Origin: Scylla paramamosain
Lineage: Eukaryota > Arthropoda > Malacostraca > Decapoda > Portunidae
DNA length: 64,000 bases
Reading direction: 5' to 3'
Assembly: GCF_035594125.1 (NCBI RefSeq)
Contig: NC_087166.1
Span: 17,419,766 to 17,483,765, forward strand
Shown here: in pieces, positions 1 through 11,665 of the stretch
Layout: the number at the start of each line of letters is the position of its first letter
Numbering within the stretch: the stretch's first letter is position 1
The notes under the pieces: generated by a model
Told to the model about the DNA's origin: nothing
Database searches by the model: none
What the model saw: the letters and a program-made list of their open reading frames with translations, nothing else
Program-made: the position numbers and the translations under genes

Positions 1-124
1 TCCTGTACTAGACGTTATGGACGTTATTCATATAAATTATGTCTTTAGAAGGTAAGAAGAGAGAGGAGAAGAGAGGTCACAGAATCCTGTGAGAGTCAGG
101 TTTTATGATTGTTATCAACAATAC

Positions 125-202
125 CCTCCCGCGCCGGGGAAGCGCGGGAGGCCCTCTCCGGCCTACGTAAGGGCGCTTACGGGCCCTCTCCGGCCCGTAA
201 GC
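125..202. repeat. Cluster of three GC-rich hairpins
   Basis: Three perfect inverted repeats lie back to back. A 10-bp stem (125-134 with 142-151) has a 7-nt loop. A 5-bp stem (149-153 with 160-164) has the loop CTCTCC. An 11-bp stem (175-185 with 192-202) has the same CTCTCC loop. The block is far more GC-rich than its AT-rich surroundings. The repeated loop suggests the second and third hairpins are diverged copies of one unit. Function is unknown; it may be the edge of a mobile element. Confidence 0.6.
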
Positions 203-247
203 TTCCGTTAGCTCACAGTGACGTCATCACCCCCCAAAAACACGTTC

Positions 248-272
248 CGTAACGTTACGTAACGTTACGTAA
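248..272. repeat. Short palindromic tandem repeat of GTAACGTTAC
   Basis: About two and a half copies of a 10-bp self-complementary unit, GTAACGTTAC, lie directly after the GC hairpin cluster. No function can be assigned from sequence alone. Confidence 0.6.
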
Positions 273-710
273 ACCTCTTTGGAAGGCGCCCCTGCTGTTA
301 CCAAACAGAACATACTATGAATTTTACAACTTTTTTTCCTTTCCGATTACTCTGAAGTTTCTTTTACTGTTACCGGTTACACTATGTAATAGAAAAATAA
401 AAAAAAAAGTTATTTTGATCCTAGAAATTTGATTTTGTGGTTAATAGAATGGTTTTACATTTTTCTGTGTGTTATTTCATTGTAGTATGGGTTGCTATTG
501 GTTTTCATGTCAGGTAAGAACCTTTGCAAAATTTCAGTTGCTTATATAATTGTTTTTGAAATGTTGCAAATAACTTAAAACAATGAAAGAAAGAATATAA
601 AGTGTTCTAAAGATTTTTATTTTAATAAGATCATTCTTGAACTGACCAAATTTAACAAGGAATTTCTCATATTTTAAAATAATTTGCTTACATTTAAGAA
701 ATCTCAAATC

Positions 711-946
711 TTCCAGAATGTTCTACCAGACATTTCAAGAAGTTTCTAGAAGATTTCAGAACATTCCATTCAATGTAAAAATTTCCAGAATATTCTAGAA
801 CTTACTAGAATGCAGTAGAAATATGTAGAAATATCAAGATTTTTTTTTTGAATGATTCAGAATATTTTAAAGTAGGTTCAAATATATTCCAGAAAAACTG
901 AGAACATTCTGGAACACATTCTAGAAAGACTGAGAATTTTCTAGAG
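711..946 (+). promoter_or_regulatory. Heat-shock-element array
   Basis: Many inverted TTC/GAA units occur in the 5-bp phase that defines HSF binding sites (nGAAnnTTCn). From 734 to 766, seven consecutive units alternate TTC, GAA, TTC, GAA, TTT, GAA, TTC with only one mismatch. From 783 to 800 there are four perfect units. GAA then recurs exactly every 10 bp at 788, 798, 808, 818 and 828. A second group at 887-946 has GAA at 892, 902, 912 and 924 with phased TTC at 887, 907 and 919. A TATA box follows at 960-967. Known: trimeric HSF binds three or more such units. Inferred: this is the promoter of the CxxC-family copy just downstream. Decay of a TTCTAGAA-type satellite is the alternative. Confidence 0.75.
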
Positions 947-959
947 TACTGTTTGGCAA

Positions 960-967
960 TATAAAAG
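960..967 (+). promoter_or_regulatory. TATA box (TATAAAAG)
   Basis: TATAAAAG lies 14 bp after the last heat-shock-type repeat and close to the start of the CxxC-family reading frame. Array plus TATA box has the layout of an hsp-type promoter. Little room for a 5' leader remains, so the transcription start and the first codon may overlap or the original start may have been lost. Confidence 0.55.
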
Positions 968-974
968 TAGGAGC

Positions 975-2840
975 TTGCAGACCACCAATCAATTCTGCTT
1001 TGGTTGCCTGAGAAGACGTATCACAAGAGGTGAAATAACATCAAGAGGCTGCAATCATTCTCCATATGCATTCTGCTATATATGTGGTCAATACATGAAG
1101 ACAAGAGTAAAGAAGTTCTTTGTTACAGCATCTGGAAAAATGTGCGAAGTTCACAAAACATATTTTGCTGTTCCAGTTGGGGACCAAGAGAAGACTTGGG
1201 CAACTCATTTGGCTTGTGAGCATTGTAAGAGAACACTAGAAGACAAAATAGCTGTTAGTTAGTTTTTCAAGATAAGAATAAGAATTGTTAGTTTTTCAAG
1301 ATAAGAATAGGAATAAGAATTAAGAAGAAAAATGAATTAAGTCTGAAGAAACTCGTTTTTTTTTTTTTTTTTTTTTTTTTTAACAGAATGGTATAGAGGG
1401 TAAAACAGAGCCATGAAATTTGCCATTCCTAGAATAGGGCGTGAAGCTACTGATCACTCAACTGACTGCTTTTTCTGCATGGTGGATCCTTCCAAACGCC
1501 GATCTGGGAAAAATGCACCTGCTGTTTTCTATCCAGACATTTCATCTTCCATTGTACCAGTATCACACAGTGCTGATCTTTCTGTACCAGCTCCTTCAGA
1601 AAGTCGTCAACTATCAGAAAAGAGCAACAAGTCAGAAGATGAGCTAAACAGAGAGGAAGACTGTGACATCACAGATACAGATGTAGTTAGGAGGAATCCT
1701 TACTACCCAAATCAAAGAGACCTCAATGAGCTCATCAGAGATCTTGGTTTGACAAAGTCAAATGGTGAACTTTTGATTTCAAAGCTGAAGTAATGGGATT
1801 TACTTGATGACAGCGTGCAGGTGACCAGCCAAAGAAAAAGACACAAACATTTTTCCATCTTCTTTGCAATGGAAGATAGGCTATGGTACTGCAATGATGT
1901 ATCAGGTTTGTTTGATGCTATTGGAATTGCTTTCAGTGCAAATGAATGGAGACCCCTTCAAAAGTCTGAAAAGTTGTACTTCTGCACAATGGAAACAAAT
2001 AACCATCTCAGCCTCTTGCTCATTCTGTGCATCTTAAGGAGGACTACAGCAGTGTAAAGTTTCTACTGGACACTTTGAACTACAATAAGTATGGCTGGGA
2101 CTTCAAGATGGTGGCTTTCTTGATGGGGCTGCAAGGAGGTTATACCAAGAATCCCTGTTTTCTTTGCCTTTGGGACAATAGAGTAGCACATTACCAGAGA
2201 AAGCACTGGCCTCCAAGGACTGACACTACAGAGGGAGCACACAATATCAAACATGAGCCATTGATGAATCCTTAAAAGAATTTGTTTCCTCCACAACACA
2301 TCAAACTGGGTCTCATGAAACAGTTTGTTACAGCTCTTGACAAGGAATCTACTGCCTCCAATTATCTTCAAAACTTCTTTCCCAAGCTTTCAGAGGCACA
2401 GGTGAAAGCTGGTATCTTCACTGGAACACAAGTAAGAAAAATAATGGAGTGTTCAGAATTTCTACAGAAGCTCACAGAAAAGGAGGAAAAAGGTTGGGAG
2501 TGGTTCATTGCTGTAGTACAGAGCTTTCTTGGCAACATCAAGGCTATATGGAACTGGTTGAAACTTTAATGAAAAGCTATTGTGAAATGGGCTGTAGAAT
2601 GTCCTTGAACGTCCATATCCTAGATGCTCACCTCGACAACTTCAAGCAGAATATGGGAGCATATTCAGAGGAACAAGGGGAGAGCGTCCACCAAGGTATA
2701 ATGAACTTTGAACAGAGATATCAGGGATCCTTCAATGAAAACATGATGGAAGATTACATTTGGGGGTTCATACGTGAAAGTGATGTGTTGTATTCACGCA
2801 AATCAAGAAGAAAACTGTTCATTTTTAATCCTAAAAACTA
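975..2840 (+). pseudogene. Decayed copy of a multi-copy arthropod CxxC/zinc-finger-like gene family
   Basis: Segments in several frames line up with one protein family that I remember as highly repeated and unnamed in crustaceans, aphids and hydra. Diagnostic blocks in order are FCYICGQY (about 1070), VGDQEKTWATHLACEHC (1174-1227), MKFAIPRIGRE (1413), DCFFCMVDPSKRR (1467), DLNELIRDLGLTKS (1719), LMGLQGGYTKNPCFLCLWD (2119), HIKLGLMKQFVTALDKES (2296), YSEEQGES with RRYQG-like FEQRYQG (2662-2730) and MMEDYIWGFIRESD (2743). CxxC pairs suggest metal binding; the biochemical role is unknown. No ATG precedes the first block. An in-frame TAA lies near 1402 and at least three frameshifts follow, so it is broken. 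A T-rich tract ending in an acceptor-like TTTTAACAG at 1388 suggests an intron at about 1250-1388. A heat-shock array and TATA box lie directly upstream. Confidence 0.7.
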
Positions 2841-4687
2841 GTTTCAGAAATTTTTAAGTAAGTTTTGGGTCTTTTGATTTTTTTTTTTCATTTTTTTTCT
2901 ATACAAACATGGTGAAAATGGTGAAATTTAGCTATTTTTGTTGAAAAAAAAAAATCATTCTAAAAGCCATAAAAGCAAAGTTAGATAGGAATAATGGACA
3001 TTTTCTATTATTCTTCAATGAAAAGAGTTCGAAAATAACACTCGTTTGTCAAAGGCAAAAATCGTGTTACATAGTGATAGATTTGAGAAATAATTTCTTA
3101 GGAGAAAGTAACTTAATTTTTTTATATGATGATTTTTGGGGAAACGCAGCAGCCCGCCCTGTGTAGTCAACTCCGCAATATTTATAACCAAAATCTTTAT
3201 CCCTATCAAATACCGTATCATAGGGCGTACGTACATGGGCATCGAAAAAAAATAAATAAATAAAAATAATCCCCAAATATGTTTCAGTTTCTACAGAAGT
3301 ATTCAGTCCATAATAACTCAGAGCCTAAAAGATAAGTATGTATTTGAAAATATTCACTCCTGACTCGTCATAATATTCTTTGTTACTGTTAGTGACATGT
3401 CTTATATATACAAACAAAACTGAAGGCTGTAATATGGCTCAAAAAACGAAATCGTATATATACGTACTAAACACTTCCCTAAGAGGTATGTATATATGCG
3501 TATTAAACACTGTACGAGGTTATACTTAATATGGAGATTATAAATAAGAGGAAAGAACATGCAGCCAAGGGGAAGGAGGTAAGAGTAATGAAATGTAGGA
3601 GGTAAGAGGAAGTTAGTAAAGAGAAGAGACACTGAATCTAAGAGTTAAAATGGAGAAACTTGGAGGTTTCAAGATGAATCATTCTGAAGTTAAGAGGGAG
3701 ATTGGGTTTGAGGAAGATTAAAGTAGATGGAAGTTGATTTTTTTTTTTCTAAGTTTGGATTGCAGAAAAAAAAAAACGAAATAGGAAATAAGAGGAAAAA
3801 AAAGTTAACATTTAAGAGCTGAGGCTTCTTTCACAAGGGCCACTTACAGGACAGCTTTATGACTCGCGAGTAATGCTTCAGCACCACTACTCACGCGCGT
3901 CGTTAGCGCTGCTAATGTAGCTATAAAGCCATGTTTAAAAAATTATTGAATTGAATTGCGCATTAACTTAAACGCTGGCGAGGCTGCAACTACGTGATTG
4001 CTACAGTTCATTGCAAAGCTTCGTGAACAGCAGTGATACTTTTTGCTGCTGTGAAGGCAATCAGTGATCGTAGCTGCTAGCGTAAATCTCTATTAACCGC
4101 AGTATTCACTGTCAGTGGCGTTGCTGAAAACCCTTAAATGGCCGATTTTAAGAGGCTAAAAGAAATGATGTTGGAGTTAAGAAGTAATGAAGAAGATTCT
4201 GGTATTCAATTATCATAAACAGAAAAGTAGATTTTTTAAAATTATTTTCGGATAATTATAACAACGTCAAAGAGATTACACAATTATTACTTGAGTTATA
4301 TCTCTAGCCCTTTCGTATCCCGACCAGATTTAAATTTTCCCGATCGTTGGGTTGACATGTACATTTAGTATAGAACTCTCTATACAAAGCTTAGCTCCAC
4401 CTTGCATGTCACGTTACAAGTAGATACCAATACAAACGACATTTACCATACCTTTTCTTGTTGAGAGATGTACAAGATAAGTATAGGCTTGTAACTGATA
4501 TCCTGCGGATATTGAAGTTGGAAAACAACAACTATTTACATTGTTTTCTGTAGACTAGCTGGCGCCGCTAGGCTATAGGTGGGATAACCACCCGACAAAT
4601 TTTCTTTAAATTCTTTTTTGAAATTTGCAAATTTATTTATTTTATTTATATAGTTTTTTTTTATATTTTTTGGATTTTTTATTTATT

Positions 4688-4718
<31 letters not shown>

Positions 4719-5256
4719 TTAAATGTTGATAACTGATGATTTAACAGTACGAAGAGACCGTTGGTGAATGGACACTAGAGATACAGTCCCTTATCATGCC
4801 ATGTCTGACACACCACTGCGCGTCCTCATAAATTACGTTGTATAGTGACGTTTAAGACATTCCCCTTCATCATAGTTGTCAGTCTGTGCCGTATTTTGAT
4901 AAGAGTTTGTGAATTTATTTTATCATACTTATATATAAATTTATTTATATTTTCACTATGGTCCACTGTACTGTCTTCATATGTACTCATAATATTTTAA
5001 TTAACTAAATGTTGATAATTGGATACATTTTAAATGATAATGGTAAAACATGATAAAAAACAAAAACTGAAATATGGTAATGCTCGTTATGTTATGACAG
5101 TTGTAGTTGTTAGGTTTGCAGTTAACAATTAGGATTTTTATCAAGTTGTGCTAGTCTAAGCTTTGCCATCGTCGTTTGTTTTCCATGTATCTATCTTCTT
5201 TATCAGCGCATGATGAATGGTTTACCCTAAATCAAAGGGCGACCTCTTATTATATG
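2841..5256. other. AT-rich stretch without recognised genes
   Basis: The first few hundred bases, with T- and A-runs, may be the 3' flank of the CxxC-family copy. A (TTTTA)n-like simple repeat lies at about 4676-4720. No convincing protein similarity was seen on either strand. Confidence 0.4.
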
Positions 5257-6273
5257 GTGCGTGCACAGAGAACGCTGGTTTTCTCGCTCGAACAACCAAC
5301 GCTGATCGGCGCCGACCCACGCCAAGAATTATACATCATATTATAAACAAGTGCAGAAGCATTCACAGAGGATACTAAGCTGGCTGGAGCGTGTCGGCGC
5401 AGGCAGCCTACTTCTACCAGCTTTATTGATTCCTCCAGACCATTGTTGCTCAACTCGCACGAATGGACGTCTGGCAAGATGGACATTTCATTATGTCTTT
5501 CTTTCTGGTAGAGTTGGTTTGCTATGCCATTTATACTAGGAGGTGCTCAATTTTCTTGAGAATGTAATCAAAGATATCTTCGTTCACCCATGTATACTTA
5601 AAAAATCTTCTTGCCTTTCTTCTTTCTTTTCCTTTAAGTTTTGCATGAGTACTCTCGAGCAATATTAGCTCTTCATCAGACGATGAGCTTTTCATGTTTA
5701 CTACACAGCTGGTGAATCATAACCGACAAATAAACTTGCTATCGTGTCCCTCCCAGCGCCGGTCGGAACATATTACCCGCGTCCTTTGCGATCACTACTA
5801 ACGCCGGTGTCATGTTCGTAACTGTCCCCTTGTACGTAGCTGTCCACTCTTTGTTTACAAACAAAAAGCGGGCTGCTATGAGCTCTTTATAGGATGTATT
5901 TCATAACTTATTTTGACAATCTTTTAACCAAGTTTCCAGCCATGTTATTGTAGATAACAGCAGGCAGATATAATTATGAACACGCCTTTATTTGTAAACA
6001 TTGGGTTCTGAGCATGCATGGTTCGTGGGCGGATAGCAGCGTACAAGAGGACAGCTAGGAACACAACACGCTGTCAAAATAACTGAAGGCTTGGTTAAAA
6101 GATTAGCTAAATATAGAAGTGAAATAGACCCTATAATGTGTCCACAGCAGTTAAGCTTTCGTTTGTAAACAAAAATCGCACAGCTACTAACACAATACCG
6201 GAAACCAGCGTGGGTCAGCACTAATCGGGGCCGGTTGCCCTCGCGAGAAATCCATCGTTCTCTGTGCACGCAC
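5257..6273. mobile_element. Foldback/MITE-like DNA transposon with long imperfect inverted repeats
   Basis: The ends are inverted copies of each other. 5257-5330 matches the reverse complement of 6205-6273, beginning GTGCGTGCACAGAGAACG. A second inverted pair, about 5840-5925 with about 6090-6190, shares blocks such as TTGTTTACAAAC and AATCTTTTAACCAAG. The right arm is compact, about 220 bp, while the left arm carries about 500 extra bases (about 5335-5790), suggesting an insertion or captured sequence. No transposase is encoded, so it would be non-autonomous. No clean target-site duplication was found at the outer ends, so the superfamily is unassigned. Confidence 0.65.
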
Positions 6274-6848
6274 TCATGCTCAGCAGACATAGGTCTTTCT
6301 TAATATACGTAGTATATTGTAGTCTTTCAATCACCAATATATGGTGTTATTTATCTCAACTATTTTGAGAGTTAAGCTGAGTTTGCTGTTAAGAGTTGGT
6401 TATGAGATATGAGAAAAAAAAAAAAAAGGAATGCATCTTTATAATGATAAATACGTTATTTGCAGATGTACACGTGGCCTAGAGAAAAGCAGTCATGTGG
6501 AGGAATGAGACGGACATGAACGGCTATCACAAGGATGATTCCTGCAATGAAGAAAATTTTGAAACATCTACATACCAGTGTAACGATATGAAGGATGGAC
6601 CAGTATGTGTATGGCTATTTAAGTGACGGAAATGGTGAATGTTTTATAAGAATATGTATTGCATGTATAAGCATTTTGATCTCATCACAGGTGCACTAAA
6701 TCAGTAAAGCCTTATGAAATTGACGCCAGCAAACATTATGAAAGGCAGAAAGGGTATGCATTTTATTTTTTTTTTATTTTATCTTACCTATTTATTTATT
6801 CGTTTATTTATTCATTTATATATCCATATTCTTTTTCCTCGAAGCTAA

Positions 6849-6852
<4 letters not shown>

Positions 6853-6907
<55 letters not shown>
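6853..6907. repeat. (GT)n microsatellite
   Basis: Uninterrupted GT dinucleotides over about 55 bp in an intergenic AT-rich region. It lies between the foldback element and the SINE, in a stretch (6274-7230) where no gene was recognised. Confidence 0.95.
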
Positions 6908-6910
<3 letters not shown>

Positions 6911-7229
6911 ATTTGAAATTTTTTCATCCTACTTCAACTTCTGGATGTAATAAGCTACTGTAAAAAAAAAAAAAAAAAAACTTCACTCACAGCAAGCAAA
7001 CAATTCTTTATTTTTTTGATGGTATCCATTTGAAAATTAATGGCTCCGAAATACAAGTAATAGAAGCTCTTCACAATGAAATCTAGTGACAGTGATTTTT
7101 CTTACGAGGGACAACGGTTCCCAACGGCCCAGAGGTTCCCAAAGGGATCAATATTTATACTCTGAGGTTGACAGGATCATCTACGGGTCAATAAATTGCG
7201 AGGAGATCGAAAAAAGGGTTAACAAAAAA

Positions 7230-7310
7230 ATGGTTCGTATTAAATACTACTACTGCTACTACTACTATAACTACTACTACTACTACTACTAATAATAATA
7301 ATAATAATAA
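7230..7310. repeat. Trinucleotide tract at the SINE 3' end
   Basis: CTA/ACT-type repeats pass into (AAT)n at 7290-7310. On the - strand this reads (ATT)n then (TAG)n and forms the 3' tail of the SINE at 7311-7703. The second SINE copy near 51.5 kb also ends in (ATT)n. Confidence 0.8.
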
Positions 7311-7703
7311 TATTTGGTTTATTAATCTTGTAGTCTTACAGTCTTACAATCTGAAATTCCACATGTTACATACTTATATACTAACATGCATACTACAGCT
7401 TAATTAAGTATACATTTTAACCCTAAGGAAGTACCTTACAGTTTGATACCGTGGCTGCCAAATAGCAGGATAGGCCCGGGATGGTCAGGCCACCCCGTTT
7501 GTATTTTGTTTCAAGAGTTTGTTTCTCCTGCCTAGCATCGGGTCACAACTCCCGACTTAACACTAGGTACCTAATCACTAGAAGGTGAACAGGGGCTACA
7601 CTATAAAGAAGTCTGCCCAACGACTTATGACCTGACATGGGATTCGAACCCGGGCCCTCCCGAATGTGAATCGGGCGCGCTAACCACTGCGCTACCAGGA
7701 AAA
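7290..7703 (-). mobile_element. tRNA-Val-derived SINE
   Basis: The right end, read on the - strand, is a tRNA-like head with the A box TGGTAGCGCAGTGG (7684-7697) and B box GGTTCGAATCC (7640-7650). The arm CCCGA-TTCACAT-TCGGG gives anticodon CAC (Val-like). These are RNA polymerase III internal promoter elements. A non-tRNA body of about 330 bp follows, then an (ATT)n tail. A homologous body without the tRNA head lies at about 51501-51835, which shows this is a dispersed family and not a functional tRNA gene. The T-arm is imperfect. The partner LINE that mobilises it is not evident. Confidence 0.8.
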
Positions 7704-8325
7704 GTCAGTTAGTTTTAAGTTTTGGGGTCTGTGGTTGTTAAACTCGTAGAGCTCCACTTCACAGTGATTCCTGAAGTTGAGTTCATAGTACGAGAGCACA
7801 CCGCCTCGCACTCTATAGAGGAGTTTAGGCAAATATTTCCCAACCTTGAAGGAAATATATCCCAGTGCGAAATTCTCTATAGAAGAGTTTAAGCAAATAT
7901 TTCCTAACCTTGGAGGAAATTTACCTCTGTGAGAAATTCTAGCAGTCCAAGGGAGGAAATCTATTAGATAAATAAGAAATACTAGCTATTAGCTGAGAAG
8001 TAAAAAAATAATTGACTGCGGCAATTTTTTTTTAATACGATATCAAAAAGAAATACATATCAACGTTTATGCAAGGATTGCCTTTAATAGTAACTTTGTA
8101 CGATAATTAAAAAAAAATTACATAATGTATTTCACAATATGATAATTTATTTTTCAACTTGGTAGCACTGCTATAGCTTCGGCGGGTAATGGGTTCAGTT
8201 ATAGCTGCAAGACTCATCAGCTAATAACAGCGGCGGTTGCACCACTGTCTCTATCTTTTTTTTGTGTTCTGAGAGTTATTACTTTTGTCCTTGTCTATAT
8301 GAAAGGTTAATCGAGAGAGGTGGTC

Positions 8326-8525
8326 TTTCTAAGGGTTTTGTCCTGTCACTTACTCTCTTTCCATTGTTCATCAATGATCAGTGATCAAGCGTATTATCCT
8401 ATCCACACATACGCACTTTTCCACGTATTTTCCTAGATGTCCAACTCTTCACGAATCAAGCAACTCACCCAGAGAAGCCACAGAACGCCTGACTTCTGAT
8501 CTCTCTTAAATTGTTAATGGGGCTG
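8326..8525 (+). mobile_element. LINE family L fragment (RT end)
   Basis: A degenerate + strand piece covers the region around the [13 protein letters not shown] and YADD boxes of family L, with small deletions. It is a separate insertion or a rearranged piece of the longer copy that begins about 45 bp downstream with an earlier part of the ORF. Confidence 0.7.
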
Positions 8526-8567
8526 AGGAAATATGTGTTAGTCAGTGCTCCAGAAGAACAATTCTGT

Positions 8568-10500
8568 ATCTTGTCCTATCGCTCCAGTCCCTTCTCAGGA
8601 TCCCCCTAAGCGGAGGTACCTCTGGCACCTGATTCTCTGGCCTCTGATTTTCATAGGAATGAATACTGCTTTCGTGTCAGAGACCCGTCTCTGTGTGCCG
8701 AGCGCATAACAGAGGTGATAGTGTCTGGCATGGAGGCGTACGGTACGTTCCTTGTACCTTGGTTTAACACCGCCTATTCTCGTGCTATACATGACAGAGA
8801 GGTACAAAAAGGTACTTGAGCCTTCCATCACCAGAATTTCATGCTCTATATATTTCTGCCCGTACCCATGCTAAGTCTGTTCTTTAACTAGCCAAAAATT
8901 CCTTCATTAATAGAAAGTGTCAAAATCTTTCAAGATGCAACTCCCCTTAAATTACTTTGCTTCTTCTTTCCCTCCTTTATTTCAACCAGATGGCACTACT
9001 GCTATCACATCTATCTCTAAAAGTTGAACTCTTCGCTCAAACCTTTGCTAAAAACCTTACCTTGGATGATTCAGGACTTGTTCCTTCTTCTCCTCCACCC
9101 TTTGACTAGTTCATGCTACCTGTTAAAATTATTCGCAATGATTTTTCTATGCCCTAGCTGGCCTCAGAAGGCTTATGGACCTCCAATTGTTCTCTGAAAC
9201 TGCGCCTCCTTGTTTGTACCTTGCCTAGTCAAACTCCTTCAACTCTGTCTGTCAACATCTACCTTTCCTTCGTGCTGGAAATTTGCCTACTACATTCAGT
9301 CTGTTCCTAAAAATGGCGATAGTTTTAATCCCTCAAACTACCGTTATTTTGCTTTAATTTCCTATCTAAAGTTTTTGAATCCATCCTCAACAGGAAGATT
9401 CTTAAGCACCTATCACTTCACATCCTTGTATCTCATCGCCAGTATGGGTTCCATCAAGGCCGCTCTACTGGTGATCTGGCTTTCCTTACTGAGTCTTGGT
9501 CATCCTCTTTTACAGATTTTCGTGAAACTTTTGCTGTTGTTTTAGGCATATCAGAAGCTTTTAAGAAAGTCTGGCACAAAGCTTTGATTTCCAGTCTACC
9601 CTCCTACGCCTTCTGTCCTTTTCTCTGTAACTTCGTCTCAAGTTTCCTATCTGACCGTTCTATTGGTGTTGTGGTAAATGGTCACTATTCTCCTAAAATC
9701 TATTAACAGTGGTGTTCTTCAGGGTTCTTTCCTGTCACTCACTCTCTTCCTATTATTCATCAATGATCTTCTAATCGAAACTTCTTGTCCTATCCACTCC
9801 TACACTGATGATACCACCCTGCACTTTCCCACGTCTTTTCACAGACGTCCATCCCTTCAGGAAGTAAATAATTCACACAGGGAAGCCACAGAACGCCAGA
9901 CTTCTGATGTCTCTAAAATTTCTGATTGGGGCAGAGCAAACTTGAGTGCCTCAAAAACTCAATTCCTCCATGTATCAACTCGACACAACCTTCCAGACAT
10001 CTCTCCCCTCATCTTCATTGATACTCAACTGTCCCCCTCTTCTACACTGAACTTCCTCGGTATGTCGTTTTCTTATAATCTAAACTGGAAATTTCACATC
10101 TTATCTAGGTAAAACAGATTCTATGAAGTTAGGTGTTCTGAGACTTTTCCACCAGCTTTTCTCACCGCGCCCACCCCAGCTGCTAACTCTGTACAAGGGC
10201 CTTAACCGTCCATGTATGGAGCATACTTCATGATTTTTTTTTTTTTTTTGGAGGGGTGGGTTCCACTCATACCGCTCTTTTACACAAGGTGGAGTAAAAT
10301 GCTTTTCGTCTCATCAACTCCTCTCCTCTAACTGCCTCTTTCTCATCGCCGCAATATTACATCTCTAGCTATCTTCTGCCGCTATTTTCATGTTAACTTC
10401 TCTTCTGATCTGGCTAACTGCATGCCTCCCCTCCTCCCGCGGTCTCGTTGCACAAGTCTTTCTTCTTTCTCTTACCCCTATTCTGTCCAGATCTCTAACG
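8568..10500 (+). mobile_element. LINE family L, degenerate + strand copy
   Basis: Runs from the linker after the endonuclease ([18 protein letters not shown] block near 8670) through the reverse transcriptase (NYRYFALISYLK near 9340, SYTDDTTLHF near 9807) to the C-terminal SFSYPYSVQ block. Many frameshifts and stops break it. The YADD catalytic box reads YTDD. The copy stops before its 3'UTR at 10500, where it meets an inverted 3'UTR fragment head-on. Confidence 0.85.
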
Positions 10501-10668
10501 CAGGAGGGACATCGGTCAAAGACACCAAAAATCTAAAAAAAAAAAAAAAAAAAAAAAAAAGCCCACTGAGATGCCGGTTCCGGAAAAGGGCCCGAAGCGG
10601 TGGTCAAAAATTGGTGGTGTCTTGAAACCTCCTTCTTGAAAAAATATAAGTCATAGGAAGGTGGAATT
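10501..10668 (-). mobile_element. LINE family L 3'UTR fragment, inverted
   Basis: Contains the family-L 3' end in - orientation: the reverse complement of GGCCGGTGTCCCTCC-type sequence, an A-rich tract, GCCCACTGAGATGCC and GTCTTGAAACCTCC. It abuts the truncated + strand copy at 10500/10501 and is followed by the (TA)n array at 10690. Confidence 0.75.
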
Positions 10669-10685
10669 ACTTTGTATAATACGCC

Positions 10686-10836
<151 letters not shown>

Positions 10837-11665
10837 CATGTAGGAAGGATACCGGCCAAGGGCTACAAAAATCTAATAAAAAAAATGCCCACTGAAATGC
10901 CAGTCCCATAAAAGGGTCAAAGCAGTGGTCAAAAATTGGTGGATAAGTGTCTTGAAACCTCCCTCTTGAAGGAATTCAAGTCATAGGAAGGTGGAAATAC
11001 AGAAGAAGGCAGGGAGTTCCAGAGTTTACCAGAGAAAGGGATGAATGATTGAGAATACTGGTTAACTCTTGCGTTAAAGAGGTGGACAGAATAGGGGTGA
11101 GAGAAAGAAGAAAGTCTTGTGCAGCGAGGCCACGGAAGGAGGGGAGGCATGCAGTTAGCAAGATCAGAAGAGCAGTTGGCATGAAAATAGCGGTAGAAGA
11201 CAGCTAGATATGCAACATTGCGGCGGTGAGAGAGGGGCTGAAGACAGTCAGTTAAAGGAGAGGAGTTGATGAGACGAAAAGCTTTTGATTCCACCCTGTC
11301 TAGAAGAGCAGTATGAGTGGAACCCCCCCAGACATGTGAAGCATACTCCATACACGGACGGATAAGGCCCTTGTACAGAGTTAGCAGCTGGGGGGGGTGA
11401 GAAAAACTGGCGGAGACGTCTCAGAACACCTAACTTCATAGAAGCTGTTTTAGCTAGAGATGAAATGTGAAGTTTCCAGTTCAGATTATAAGTAAAGGAC
11501 AGACCGAGGATGTTCAGTGTAGAAGAGGGGGACAGTTGAGTGTCATTGAAGAAGAGGGGATAGTTGTCTGGAAGATTGTGTCGAGTCGATAGATGGAGGA
11601 ATTGAGTTTTTGAGGCATTGAACAATACCAAGTTTGCTCTGCCCCAATCAGAAATTTTAGAAAGA

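Noticed and set aside
7624..7703. A functional tRNA-Val gene
   Set aside because: The T-arm and acceptor stem do not pair well, and the downstream body is shared with a second dispersed copy, so a SINE fits better.
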